Part shown: positions 33,828 through 44,233 of the stretch, piece by piece
Layout of the letters: each line of letters opens with the position of its first letter
Numbering within the stretch: the first letter of the stretch is position 1
Origin: Arenicola marina
Lineage: Eukaryota > Annelida > Polychaeta > Arenicolidae
Assembly (NCBI GenBank): GCA_964019135.1
Contig: OZ025248.1
Span: forward strand, 67,276,119-67,340,118
Direction of reading: 5' to 3'
DNA length: 64,000 bases
Translations under genes and position numbers: made by a program
The notes under the pieces: generated by a model
Seen by the model: the letters and a program-made list of their open reading frames with translations, nothing else
What the model was told of the DNA's origin: nothing
The model's database searches: none

Positions 33828-33946
33828 TAATATGCTGCACAGTGTTTTTCCTGCCCTATGACGTAATAATCATCATGACTCGCGTGTCTGCGCGCGGTAT
33901 CTATGGTTACGTAACAACGCTCCTCATAACTGACCAGGCGAGGACA

Positions 33947-34736
33947 ATAGGGCTATACGGTTCTCGCGATCGGGCTGCGAGACTTCAGTTTTGGGGACAA
34001 ACAAACACACGTGCTCCATGTTGAAGAATAGGCAGCTATAAGTCAATTTCTTTCCAGGTTTATTCTAAAGACTATGAGTACCATTTCACTAAACATGGCT
34101 ATGGGAGATATACGTTAAAATATTTGGAGGCGATGAAGCGCAGAACTTTGGGAATATACAAAGACAAATCCGTCTTCAAAACACTCGAAAGCTAAAAATA
34201 ACGTTCTAAATTTAGCCCTGCACCCGGGCTTTCGCAAGTTCACCAAACAGTGAGTGACGTCACAGGGTTTCGCGTGCCTCCGCGGTAACAAAAATGGCGA
34301 GAGCAAGTGATTGCGCCAACGTTGTCATCGGGGAGAATCCGTGTGACGTCATAATGCCTCGTTTTCGTAGGAAATGCAAAAACACGTTAGTTTCTCAGTC
34401 GTATTGTCCCGTCGTAACAAATATTCGTCATTGTGATGGCGCAAACGAATAAAAAATATGTCATCTATCCTTTTTGTGAAGCTATATTTCTTAAATATTT
34501 TTTTAATCATAGCGCTGGGTCTTCCGCAATATACCCACCCCTCGGCGCCTGGCTTTTGCGCAGGTAGTCTGGTTCCCAGTCTCTCTCTTTGCGTAACATA
34601 CACGTCACGCCTACGTGACAGATAGTCAGGATACCAGTGTGCGCAGAGATTCTAAACTCGTTCCGAACACGTGCTTCGTTTGTTTGTCCCCAAAATGAGT
34701 AAACCGGAAGTCTAAGCGAACGAGACTTTATAGCCC
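33947..34736 (-). mobile_element. Foldback element family C, copy 2 (inverted)
   Basis: Inverse orientation to 22420-23302, with ends ATAGGGCTATACGGTTCTCG and CGAGACTTTATAGCCCT. On the + strand ATG 34294 starts the shared MARAS leader, but a deletion then changes it relative to copy 1. No transposase is encoded, so it is non-autonomous. Confidence 0.75.
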
Positions 34737-34744
34737 TCCCAGCG

Positions 34745-35612
34745 AGCACACGACGGTGAAGTGACGTCGAATCGACGTCGCACGACCAGTTGAAGACGCC
34801 CAAGTGACGTCGAGAGACGACTCCGGTTCAACGGTCGTGAGTCGACGTCGTTTCGACGTAATGCCGACGTCACATAATCAAGTGATGACGTCGACATGGC
34901 GTCGACAGACGACTCTAGTTCAACGGTCGTGAGTCGGCGTCGTTTCGACGTAATGCCGACGTCGCATAATCAAGGGATGACGTCGACATGACGTCGAGAG
35001 ACGACTCCGGTTCAACGGTCGTGAGACGACGTCGTTTAGACGTAATACCGACGTCGCATAATCAAGTGGTGACGTCGAGAGACGACTCCAATTTAACGGT
35101 CGTGAGTCGACGTTGTTTCGACGTAATGCCGACGTCGCATCATCAAGTGATGACGTCGACATGGCGTCGAGAGACGACTCTAGTTCAAGGGTCGTGAGTC
35201 AACGTCGTTTCGACGTTACGCCGACGTCACATAGTCAAGTGATGACGTCGACATGGCGTCGAGAGACGACTCTAGTTCAAGGGTCGTGAGTCAACGTCGT
35301 TTCGACGTAATGCCGACGTCACATATTCAAGTGATGACGTCGACATGGCGTCGAGAGACGACTCTAGTTCAAGGGTCGTGAGTCAACGTCGTTTCGACGT
35401 AATGCCGACGTCATATAATCAAGTGATGACGTCGACATGGCGTCGAGAGACGACTCCATTTTAACGGTCGTGAGTCGACGTCGTTTAGACGTAATGCCGT
35501 CGTCGCGTAATCAAGTGATGACGTCGACATGACGTCGAGAGACGACTTCATTTCAACGGTCGTGAGTCGACGTCGTTTCGTCGTTACGTTTACGTCGCTT
35601 GACGTCGTATAA
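34745..35612. repeat. 92-bp GACGTC-rich satellite array, about nine copies
   Basis: The motif GATGACGTCGACATGGCGTC recurs with an exact 92-bp period at 35149, 35241, 35333, 35425 and 35517, with earlier shorter or diverged units from 34745. Each unit carries several GACGT/ACGTC half-palindromes, many in the CRE-like TGACGTC context, plus GAGAGACGACTC and GGTCGTGAGTC. Open frames on both strands (MSTSSLDYATSALRRNDVDS-type) come from the absence of stops, not from coding; 92 is not a multiple of three. The array directly abuts the family C element. Confidence 0.92.
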
Positions 35613-37172
35613 TCAGACCTGAGCGAATCGGCCGTTGTTGCAATTTTGCTGACTGAGCAGACACTATCACTTTCCCTTTCTGACCAACCTCCGCTCCCCC
35701 TCCCCTTCATGCACCACCTACACCCACCCACTGCCGGTGAACGGCCTAGGCCGGCTGCCGTTCGAAACAGCCAATAGGAAAGCAGTAGGGGGGGGGGGGG
35801 GACACGCGGCATGGGTGGTGCGGCATGCCACACGCAGTTTAGGGCGAGTACAATTCTGTGGAGAAAGTGAGAGTATGGTTGCGTTACAGCAAAACAGCTA
35901 TCATTTTAAGGATGGAACATGCTTAATTTTTTTACACTGTACATTCAGGTGCTAGAATTTTAATTGATGCGTCTGAAACATTGGAAAAGAAAGAAACATT
36001 ATCCAAAGATAAGTTGATATGTTACGTTTACACTGACGTCGCCGCCCCTATCGAAACTGCAAAATCAAATGCTGGGTCTCGTAGTAGACGGCGGAAAGCG
36101 CATGCGTGTTCGACATACAAGGCGGGAAGTTGAGCTGTCGAGTAAGTTTGGCCAAGTTAGTGTGAAGTTAGCAAACGTTAAAATATATTTTAAGGCCCAC
36201 CTAAAAATATTTGATGCTTATAAGATTATTTGATGCTTATTCTCCTAGAATCAAACATTGTCGTCATGCCATCTCAGATTCTAAACGCCGTACTGAAGCG
36301 GTGAAAACGTGCTATCGATGGTGGGCGATAATAAGGGTTTGATGGGGTTTCCGCCATTAAAAATGTTTGGCTTTCCCTCAGCGTGTTGAGTGGTGACGAA
36401 ACCCGTCATCATCCTCCCTTAATTCCTCTCATCATATGATTTTGAGTATTGTAATGTTGAAAGGAGTTGTTGATTACTATTTTAAAACGTTTTATATTTA
36501 TTCTGTATTTAAATTTAAGGCAAAATTTTCTTTTTACAAATTTCCAATTTTTTGTTTCAAACTATTTCAAACTGATCTTTGTCTACCCTTCCTGACAAAC
36601 GTTGGTAAGCTTATGTCAAATAAGCGTGATAAATTATGCATTGACCATTGTTTCGAAATTATTTTATGTTGTATGCGAGCTATAGTCAAAACGGAAACTC
36701 TCCGGACATTGAAATTTGTAAATTATTTGTTTACTCGAGTTGAGGACGAAATCTATGCATATTCCTTACCTATAAACTGGGGCCTGTCTAAACAATTGTT
36801 TATCCGATCTGTAGTTTGATTCCTATCCTCACAATACATGACCTGCCATGCTATTTAATAGGTGTAAATAAAGATGTAAATGGTACCGCACAGTGACGTC
36901 ACAGTAAACAGTGAATGGCACCATGAAGCCGATCGGCTCCTGCGAATTGCAGCAAAGTAACATTTGCTTATAGTTTATTTGCAAGTGTCTCAGGAAACGT
37001 GAGTTTACATACACTTATTAGGCCCCGATTTGAAGTTCACACAGAAAGTATTTTTTTCTTCGAATCACTGAATATTTTCTTGTAAACGGGAAATTTCGTT
37101 GTCCGGAGAGTTTCCGTTGCGACTATAGAGCCGAGGCGCAACTGGGGAGGATGTTAATATAGCCCATCTGGG
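35613..37172. other. Intergenic stretch with an uncertain AT-rich frame
   Basis: A frame at 36436-36819 (+) gives 127 Phe/Ile/Lys-rich residues with no recognised domain and no splice context, so it is left uncalled. A G run of about 15 occurs near 35787-35802. Nothing else is recognised. Confidence 0.35.
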
Positions 37173-37280
37173 CCCGTAAGTTCGAAACGGCCGGGGCAAA
37201 ATATTTCGCCCCGCTCCATGCTAATCTAATGTCCTATTCTAGGGCGAAATAATTTACTCCGGACGTTTCGAACTTACGGG
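37173..37280. mobile_element. 108-bp foldback MITE
   Basis: Perfect 17-bp inverted repeat CCCGTAAGTTCGAAACG (37173-37189) and its complement (37264-37280), with weaker pairing further in (GGGGCAAAATATTTCGCCC beside GGGCGAAATAATTT). There is no coding content. Confidence 0.8.
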
Positions 37281-38112
37281 TCCTGCTCATCTGCCAGATC
37301 CACGTCCACCCCTACCCCCCCACCCCCCCACCCACCCACCCCTCAGTTCCGACGCAGAAATGCCAAAACCTCAATTGAAAAACATTTATATCCAGTCTCA
37401 TTGACAGTGGTGGGTCTTTTACTCTTACTTTTTGTCTTGCAGCTGGGTGTTCCTGACCTCCTGGGGGAGGGGGTACCTTAGGCTTGATACCTTGCTGGGT
37501 TTGGGGGGGGGGGGGGTTAGTCTGTAAAGCCACTTCCCCCTCCCCTGTTTTACCTTCAACATCTGTTCAGAAGGGGTGTTTTACTGCCAAAATTCACACA
37601 GACGGGTTACTTTTTTCCATTGACCCGCTCTGTCGCAGTTCCATGCAGACCCACTCAGTTTTTTGTTTGTTTTGGAACACCTGTTCTACGAACGATCATT
37701 TTTACCCCATTTTTAGTCCCTCCAAACCCATCATTGCAAATTTGTTGGAATCTTGTTGGAATAAAGGTTTTTATATCAAGCTCTTCCTTATTATTAATCA
37801 ACACTCTTACAACAAACATGGTCCATGTATAATTTAAGTGGCTAAATGGGGTTATTCCATTAATTAGTGGTTATAGTATATATGCATGTGACCTTGCCGT
37901 ATTGTGCATGTTCATTTTGTTTATTACTTTCATTTTGTTGATTAGTATGTTAATGCTTAATTTTGTCCAATGTGGTCGTTATGGATGCCTACTATAGTAG
38001 TTATGTCTTGAGCTATTCAGAATTTAATTAAGTTTAAAATGTTCTTACATGCATCACCTTTCCCTTTCAGATAACATACTCGTTTTGAACAAATCTGTTT
38101 CATCCAACTAAA
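37281..38112. other. Region upstream of the transposase
   Basis: Contains poly(C) and poly(G) runs near 37310-37340 and 37500-37516 and a piece related to the 6596-6716 repeat. CCTTTCCCTTTCAG just before 38071 looks like a splice acceptor, so the transposase ATG may lie in a second exon after a 5'UTR intron. Confidence 0.4.
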
Positions 38113-39361
38113 ATGTCTCGTTGGAAAAAGTGGCGAAAGTTACAAAGAGAGGTAGTTGACTTGTTGCAGCCAAGCAGTAGTGAGGGGGGAGGGGGCGGGG
38201 AAGAAGTACATGAAGGTCAGAATGCAGCCTTGTTAGGAACCACTGACAACGACAGCATTGACACAACTTCCGAAACAGACGGTCTGTTTGATCCCGAGGA
38301 GGCTGCTGTTGAAGTACCTGATTATCAGTCATCAAGTGACTGTATCAGTGATGTTATTCACACCGATTCTGAAGATGATAGCCAAGTTCAATATTATATT
38401 GCTACATGGGTGGCAAAGACCAAACAAATAAGGAGTAATGTCACTGAACTATTATCTATACTGCGCAAAGCCGGCATGATTGACCTTCCGCGGGATAGTA
38501 GAACCTTGTTGCAGACTCCTCGGAGAGTAGAAGTCACGAATAAGTGTGGTGGTCAGTACAGGTACTTCGGTATCGAGAAAGGAATTCGAAATGTATTGTC
38601 AAGAAATCCAACTTACATCGAATCACATGATTCCTTGGACCTACTTGTGAAACGTAGATGGATTGCCGCTTTTTAAATCTAGCTCAACCTCAATGTGGCC
38701 CATTGTGATGAGGTTTGCAGGATTTATGCCATTCATAGTCGGTCTTTACTACGGTAAGACCAAGCCTAACAACGTAAATGACTTTTTTACGGACTTTATG
38801 GAGGAGTGGTTGAACCTGAGAGAAACTGGTATTGTTGTGGAAGGTAAAGTGTTTTCCCTCAAAATGAAAGCTTTCATCTGTGATGCTCCAGCGCGCGCGT
38901 TCATGAAGTGCATAAAGGGTCACACAGGATATGGAGCATGTGAAAGGTGCGTCGCCAAGGGAACTTGGGTAAACAATAGAGTTGTTTACAATGCAGATGA
39001 AAATTGTGAACCACGGACTGATGAACTATTTGCAGAGTTGTCCTACAGAGGCGCTGGTCATCAGACTGCTGTCTCACCTTTGATTCGATTTGGTTTTAAA
39101 TGCGTCACTTGTTTCTCTTTGGATTACATGCACCTGGTTTGCCTAGGTGTTGTTAAAAGACTGATTTACTTTCTTAAGAGGGGGCCTAAAACTTGCAAGT
39201 TGTCTGCAAGCCAGATCGGTGTAGTGTTGGCCAACCTTTTGGCTTTGAGGGGAAAGCTTCCAAGTGAATTTTCCAGGCAACCAAGGGGATTAGACGAAGT
39301 CGAACGCTGGAAAGCGTTCATTTTTAAACAAATGCAGAAGAGCTATAAGTCTATAATTTAA
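38113..39361 (+). pseudogene. DNA transposon transposase, frameshifted and 3'-truncated
   Basis: The first frame (38113-38676) gives a basic start, an acidic Ser/Asp-rich stretch and a LDLLV segment. The second (about 38650-39361) begins VDGLPLFKSSSTSMWPI and continues ICDAPARAFMKCIKGHTGYG, CERC and LDYMHLVCLGVVKRL. These motifs are characteristic of a large family of invertebrate transposase-derived proteins related to CACTA/Tnp2-like transposases. One extra A in GTGAAACG at about 38650-38657 separates the frames. After ERWKA the similarity stops and a stop codon follows, so the C-terminal half is gone. Inactive copy; the superfamily name is from memory of the motifs. Confidence 0.75.
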
Positions 39362-39808
39362 TATTGATAATACCTGGTGGTCTATCACCAACGTTCTCTG
39401 GCGTCGTAATCCTGCAGGGAGTGATGCTGCCTCCGGAGCCTGTGATAATATAAACGTTTGCATAATTGCGCAATCACTTACTTTGTCACTCTAATTCGCA
39501 TTCCCCCAATGGCATATGGGCCAACGTATATAGCTTCTACATTTAACGATAGGCATTACCCAACAACAGCCCGTGGGTAACCATTGAGCATGTACACCTT
39601 GTTGTAGCTGTTGCCATGGCTGGATGCGGTTTCTCAGGACATTAAAGAATATCACAATAATAGAAAGAAATAGTCCCTATTTTAACCAAACAAGTCAACG
39701 ACGGTCAAACCAATGACTGCTGTCGGATTGAAACAGTGAAATTTTCAAACCTGAGCAACTAGCCGCAACCTTTGAACGTGAGAGAGATAGCGGGAGTTCT
39801 GTTATTGT
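39362..39808. other. Intergenic stretch, no gene seen
   Basis: No remnants of the missing transposase C-terminus were recognised here. Confidence 0.35.
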
Positions 39809-40392
39809 TTATTCCACGTCGTCTTCATCTGTGGTGTCTGTAGGGTCAATATACTTCTTGTTCCGTCTACGAATACAAATTTGAAAAGTTAGGTCACTAG
39901 TACCGTCACATGCGTCCGGTCGCACCTCCCTCCCTCCAGATCATGGGTGTGGTCAAATTGACGGATATATAAGAAAAGGTATTTAGCTAAGTTTATATAT
40001 GCAACATTGTGTACATATTTTCTCTTTCGCTTAGGCTCATTCGGTTCCGTATTCAGGTCAGACTAGTTTTCAGACCGGATCAACTTTTCACGTGCCCTGC
40101 TATAGTCCTCTGAAAAAAAAGTCTAAACTTGTATGTGGGAACAGTCATCAGTTTTGTTCTACGGAGATCGCATGATTTGTTTTTACCATTGACGCAGGTA
40201 CAACAAAAATGCCTCACCTGCTTTTCCCAACACCCTGATCCGGTAAATCTCCCAGGACTCCAAGGGAATCGCTTGACTTTGCACGAGGTTATCGTAGATG
40301 GACATGCGTGGCGGCCAAAAGCAGGCATCTTTTCCTCTGCCCGTGTACCGCAGTTGGGATGACGACAACCGAAAAACCGAATCTGAGCGCAT
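39809..40392 (-). pseudogene. Relic of a DUF4806-type gene, N-terminal region
   Basis: Minus-strand blocks in order: a WPP block (CFWPPRMSIYD..SWEIYRIRVLGKA, ending at donor G|GTGAGG, 40218/40217); a block opened by the strong acceptor TTTTTTTTCAG at 40110 (EDYSRAREKLIRSEN, TAG, SDLNTEPNEPKRKR); and a block after TTCGTAG at 39867 (RRNKKYIDPTDTTDEDDVE, stop 39811-39809). The order WPP, W..Y.VRVL, Y..AR.K, TSDL, basic then acidic tail is what I know from DUF4806 proteins. The TAG where relatives have Thr and the lack of a GT donor after KRKR indicate decay. Phases are otherwise compatible. Confidence 0.55.
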
Positions 40393-41292
40393 GGACTGGA
40401 GTGGTTTGTGCCTTGTTGCGTGGCAACCAGGAATGTCGAACGGGGAGCCTAACAGATAGGACAGTTTAAACTGTCCTTAATCTAGTGAAATATAACATGT
40501 GCTGCCATTATATAATGTAATACTGACAGGGAAATGCATTGAGATACCTTTTGTGTCTGTACTGTGAGTATAACAATGCCGTAGAAGCAACCTATCCCTG
40601 ACAAAAGAAACGTTAAAGCCGGGCACCTGAACCAACTCCATAGGCATGCATGGTAAACGCGTTTTCTAACCCGAAACACGCAGTGTGTATTTGTGATGAT
40701 AGGTGTCGTCTGGGGTATCTGGAACGGTATATTACTTACAATTAAACCTGTTTTCAGTGACTAACGACACAATAATATTGGGATTCAAAAATTGCTGTTT
40801 ATTGATAATTTCACGTCTAGCTCGGCAACTTCCTTGGCTGTTTAGTACTCCACCTTAATGACTCTAATTTGACTTACTACCGCTGCAACCTTCGTCGCTC
40901 AGCCCTAGCTCAAGCACCGACCCCCGATCGTGCCAGCAATAAACCACGGAATAGACTAACTGACTTCTTAAATAATCCTACTAGCCGCCAGTAACACTCA
41001 GCTATGTACAGATTTGTCAAGACAGCGAACATATCGAGCAGCTATAGAGATACATAAATACATATACATATATAGAGTCATGTTCCGCATGTGGCAAAAA
41101 GTATGTACTTAAAGTGCTTAAATGATATCGACCTATCCCATAGCAAGTCACTATTTCAGCCCAAAACAAAAATGTGAAAACACGTGAGCTGCAATTTTAC
41201 AGCAAATGTTGGAACAGTGAACAGTTATGGTAATCGGGGCCAGTGCTGCTTTAGCACACGTTAAGCGCAAAATAAACACAGTTACAAAGAAA
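40393..41292. other. Intergenic stretch, no gene seen
   Basis: No convincing frames. The expected upstream exon of the DUF4806-like relic was not identified. Confidence 0.35.
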
Positions 41293-41538
41293 TTATCTTT
41301 GAAACGGATATATTATTATATGATGAAATGTATCACTTAATTGGAATGCAACTGGGGTATTGCTACAAATGCCCCTTTGAAGGGTAGAAGAACGAATTTC
41401 TTTGCTAGTTCGGACACCAAAGCTACTTTGATTTTCGCTGACAGGCAGGATACTAAAGCAATTTAATCCCCATTCGACGAGAATCAAGAGGATAATCAAA
41501 GAAAGGATCGATCTTGTCAAATTCCTCATAGACAACAT
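41293..41538 (-). CDS. Hypothetical 81-residue single-pass membrane protein or first exon
   Basis: The frame opens MLSMRNLTRS, followed by a strongly hydrophobic stretch (ILSLIILLILVEWGLNCFSI) and then a Ser/Thr-containing tail. That layout is a signal-anchor or signal peptide such as type II Golgi enzymes carry. No enzyme domain follows, and the AT-rich end does not look like a domain. It could be the first exon of a larger gene or chance. Confidence 0.25.
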   Translation of the reverse strand: MLSMRNLTRSILSLIILLILVEWGLNCFSILPVSENQSSFGVRTSKEIRSSTLQRGICSNTPVAFQLSDTFHHIIIYPFQR

Positions 41539-41850
41539 ATGTTTCTCCAGACAAAGCGTGCAAAAATGTTTCTTACGAGAACCACTTTGCTATGTACTTC
41601 AAAACAATTGTTCCCTTCAGAAAAAGAAATGAAAAAATGATTTTGCCTGATATTGTTTGTACTGTAAGCAAGTCATGTAGTTTCGAGGCAAAGGCCCGGA
41701 AGTATGACGCTTGTTATGTGGGCTAATTACTTCGCAGTCTTCATTTCTTGTACAAGCGGTATCCTTCGATGCCACCTTCTCGCCCATGCGTCGCACTATC
41801 TGTGATATTGTGTTCTGTGGTCTTCGCACCATCTTTTTACCTTTACCCAA

Positions 41851-42395
41851 GAAATGTTCGTGACAGGTAGAATATACGCAGATCTCTGGTTAGTTCGGCA
41901 AGACGGTTATCCATCTGTTATTGTAGTCATCCAGCCAGAGACCCAGAGATACATTCATTTCGTTCGCGATCTGGGTCGATCAAAAACGTATATTTTTTCA
42001 TGATCGTTCTGGGGTGTGGGGGTCGCCCCCAGCATGCCTTTTTTTAAGGAAAAATGTCGAATTCAACGCAAAGTTTAGGCCATCTGTGAGTGGACGTCCG
42101 CTCCCTGCCCGCCTTTAGAGGAAGAATATCCTCCGACCCCTCGTCGTCGCCCCAAAAATGGTGGACGCTCCCCCTCGGTCGCAATTATCATGCCGGCACA
42201 CCACTTATTTCGCATCGAAAGTGGCGAAAAACGGCACAGATTTCATCATTTTTATCTATATTTTATTTGCCATCGTCACATGGTCTCTAGCTACATCGTT
42301 TTCTATTGATATTAATTCAGACACACTGGTCAAATGGGCATATTTCTTAATCGAATCATATGTAGACAGGGCACCTATAGGCGACATATAGGGGT
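41851..42395. other. Intergenic stretch, no gene seen
   Basis: Contains CTGGGGTGTGGGGGTCGCCCCCAG, a short inverted repeat often seen at degenerate mobile element ends, near 42010-42033. No gene is supported. Confidence 0.35.
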
Positions 42396-42835
42396 GGGGA
42401 GGGAACACCTATATAGGCGGAAGAGGGGTGAGGAGGGAGCATCTACAGGCGAGAGAGGGGTGGGGAGAGATCGCATCTTTAGGGAACGGAGGGTGTGGGA
42501 GGGACTAGGCGGAAGAGGGGTGGGGAAGAGAGCATCTATAGGGGACAGAGGAAAAGGAGTGGGGGGTCTAGGTGTGGGGGAAGGATCTTTTGGGCTGGCG
42601 GCCCGGGAGACAGGTGGAGAGCATCGAAACTCGCGACAGAGGGCGGGGGGACTGGGCAGTAGAAGGATAGGGGAGGGACTAGGTGGTAAAGGGATGGGAG
42701 AGAAACTAGGCGGTAGAGGGGTGGGAATGTGGAAGGGGGCAGTTGGGGGCGGGTTAACAATCCATATTGGCTGCGGCAGGGTGGGAACTGACCTTGGTGG
42801 TTGCAGGAGGGAATATAGCAGGGACAGAAGTGGTA
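42396..42835. repeat. GA-rich degenerate minisatellite
   Basis: The + strand consists of units like AGAGGGGTGGGGA separated by CATCTATAGG or CTAGGCGGT. The 168-residue Gly/Arg-rich frame across it is a product of composition. Confidence 0.7.
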
Positions 42836-43043
42836 GGTAGCATCAGTAGGCCGTCATGAGATCGATTATCAGTCTGCTTCGCATGTGAGTTTCACTTGTA
42901 ATATGACTGTCTCAATCTATTTTAGCAGTAATCGTTGATTTACTCGTTTCGGCCAAGTCATTCTGGGAATGGCTATGTTCTCAGCAGCCGCTGTTGATTA
43001 GCTCAGTGCGGTCGATGGTGCGGTTATCGTGGGAGTGGCCCTC

Positions 43044-43740
43044 GGTATAAATGGCTATTGGTATTTTGCGGAACGGAACGGAACGACGCCGCAAGGGGGG
43101 TCACTTTACCATGAATTTTTTAATAAAATTAAAATTTAGTCAAAGTATAATTTACTCTTACTTATCAACGGGATTCAAGTAAAATGGGCATTTTTGACAA
43201 TGTATGCCTTTTTGATCAATCCTGTGTTAATGTGGGTATATATCGGAACGGAACGGAACCGAATTTGCGGGAAGGGAGGGGTGTGCGCCAGCGAGCCGGT
43301 CACTTGTATTCCGTGTCGATGAGGGAGTGGGTGTTTGTTTGCCAATGATATTTCGCGGTCGTTTGTTGATACGTTGGCTCCTGCTTGTTAACAGAGTTTT
43401 TGCACTACGTTTTTAATTGAACGTATCCCTAAACGTAACCCGATGAGCAATTACGTCATTAGAACTCGGGGTGTGTCCTGACCTACATAGATACATTCAC
43501 TGGATCGGTTTGCGGGTCAACGTATAAATAGCCTTTCTAACGTTTTGCCCTGTACGTATCACAGCACCACAGGGAATTTCCTTCACTTTACCATGAATTT
43601 ATAATAAAATTAAAATTTAGTCGAAGTATATTTTACTCCTACTTATCAACGGGATTCAAGTAAAATGGGCATTTTTGACAATGTATGCCTTTTTGATCAA
43701 TCCTGTGTTAATGTGACAACGTATAAATAGCCTTTCCAAC
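43044..43740 (+). repeat. Duplicated blocks carrying TATA boxes
   Basis: A block of about 125 bp (TCACTTTACCATGAATTT..ATCAATCCTGTGTTAATGTG) occurs at 43110-43235 and 43585-43718. A second block (CAACGTATAAATAGCCTTTC..CGTTTTGCCCTGTAC..ATCACAGC) occurs at 43519-43565 and 43727-43768. TATAAATA boxes sit at 43523-43530 and 43732-43739, with a looser TATAAATG at 43046. This resembles the promoter part of a repeated element; no open frame follows on the + strand. Confidence 0.65.
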
Positions 43741-44233
43741 GTTTTGCCCTGTACTTATCACAGCCCAAGGGAATATTCGTCATTTGTTTCAGATAAACAA
43801 GTCGGACACATGCCTTGGGTGTAAATCAATTTATTACATCTTTGGTCTAGGCACCGGCGCTACGTGGGCCAGCTAGCGCTGACCACTCATCACGCCGGCC
43901 CTAGACCTACGTGTATGGACATAGTAACGGGAATATATATACACTATTTACAGTAAATGGCCGGGGCCATGTCGGCATCTGGTGGCACCGGCCCGCGTAC
44001 AACACATGTCGGTAAGCGACATTATCTTGGGTATATGCGCTACTAAAGCTAGGGGCACCTAGCTAGCTATGTACACGAGACGCCACACCGGAGCAGCGTC
44101 GACCAGCTAGCGCTGACCTCCGCGGCTCCGGTGCGTACTTCAGGGGGAAAAGATGTGATGACGTATAAACAATGTGGAGAATGATATGATGAGGGGTCCG
44201 AAGGGTGTCCTCTTGCAAAGAAGCGCCAAAAGG

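Noticed and set aside
34745..35612. Open frames of Ser/Leu/Arg repeats on both strands
   Set aside because: They arise from a 92-bp satellite lacking stop codons; the unit is not a multiple of three and the peptide changes frame each copy.
36436..36819. 127-residue frame in AT-rich DNA
   Set aside because: Composition follows base bias, with no domain, conserved motif or splice context.
42334..42840. 168-residue Gly/Arg-rich frame
   Set aside because: Produced by a GA-rich minisatellite.
42993..43010. tRNA-like A box (TTAGCTCAGTGCGG)
   Set aside because: No B box or foldable tRNA follows within the required distance.
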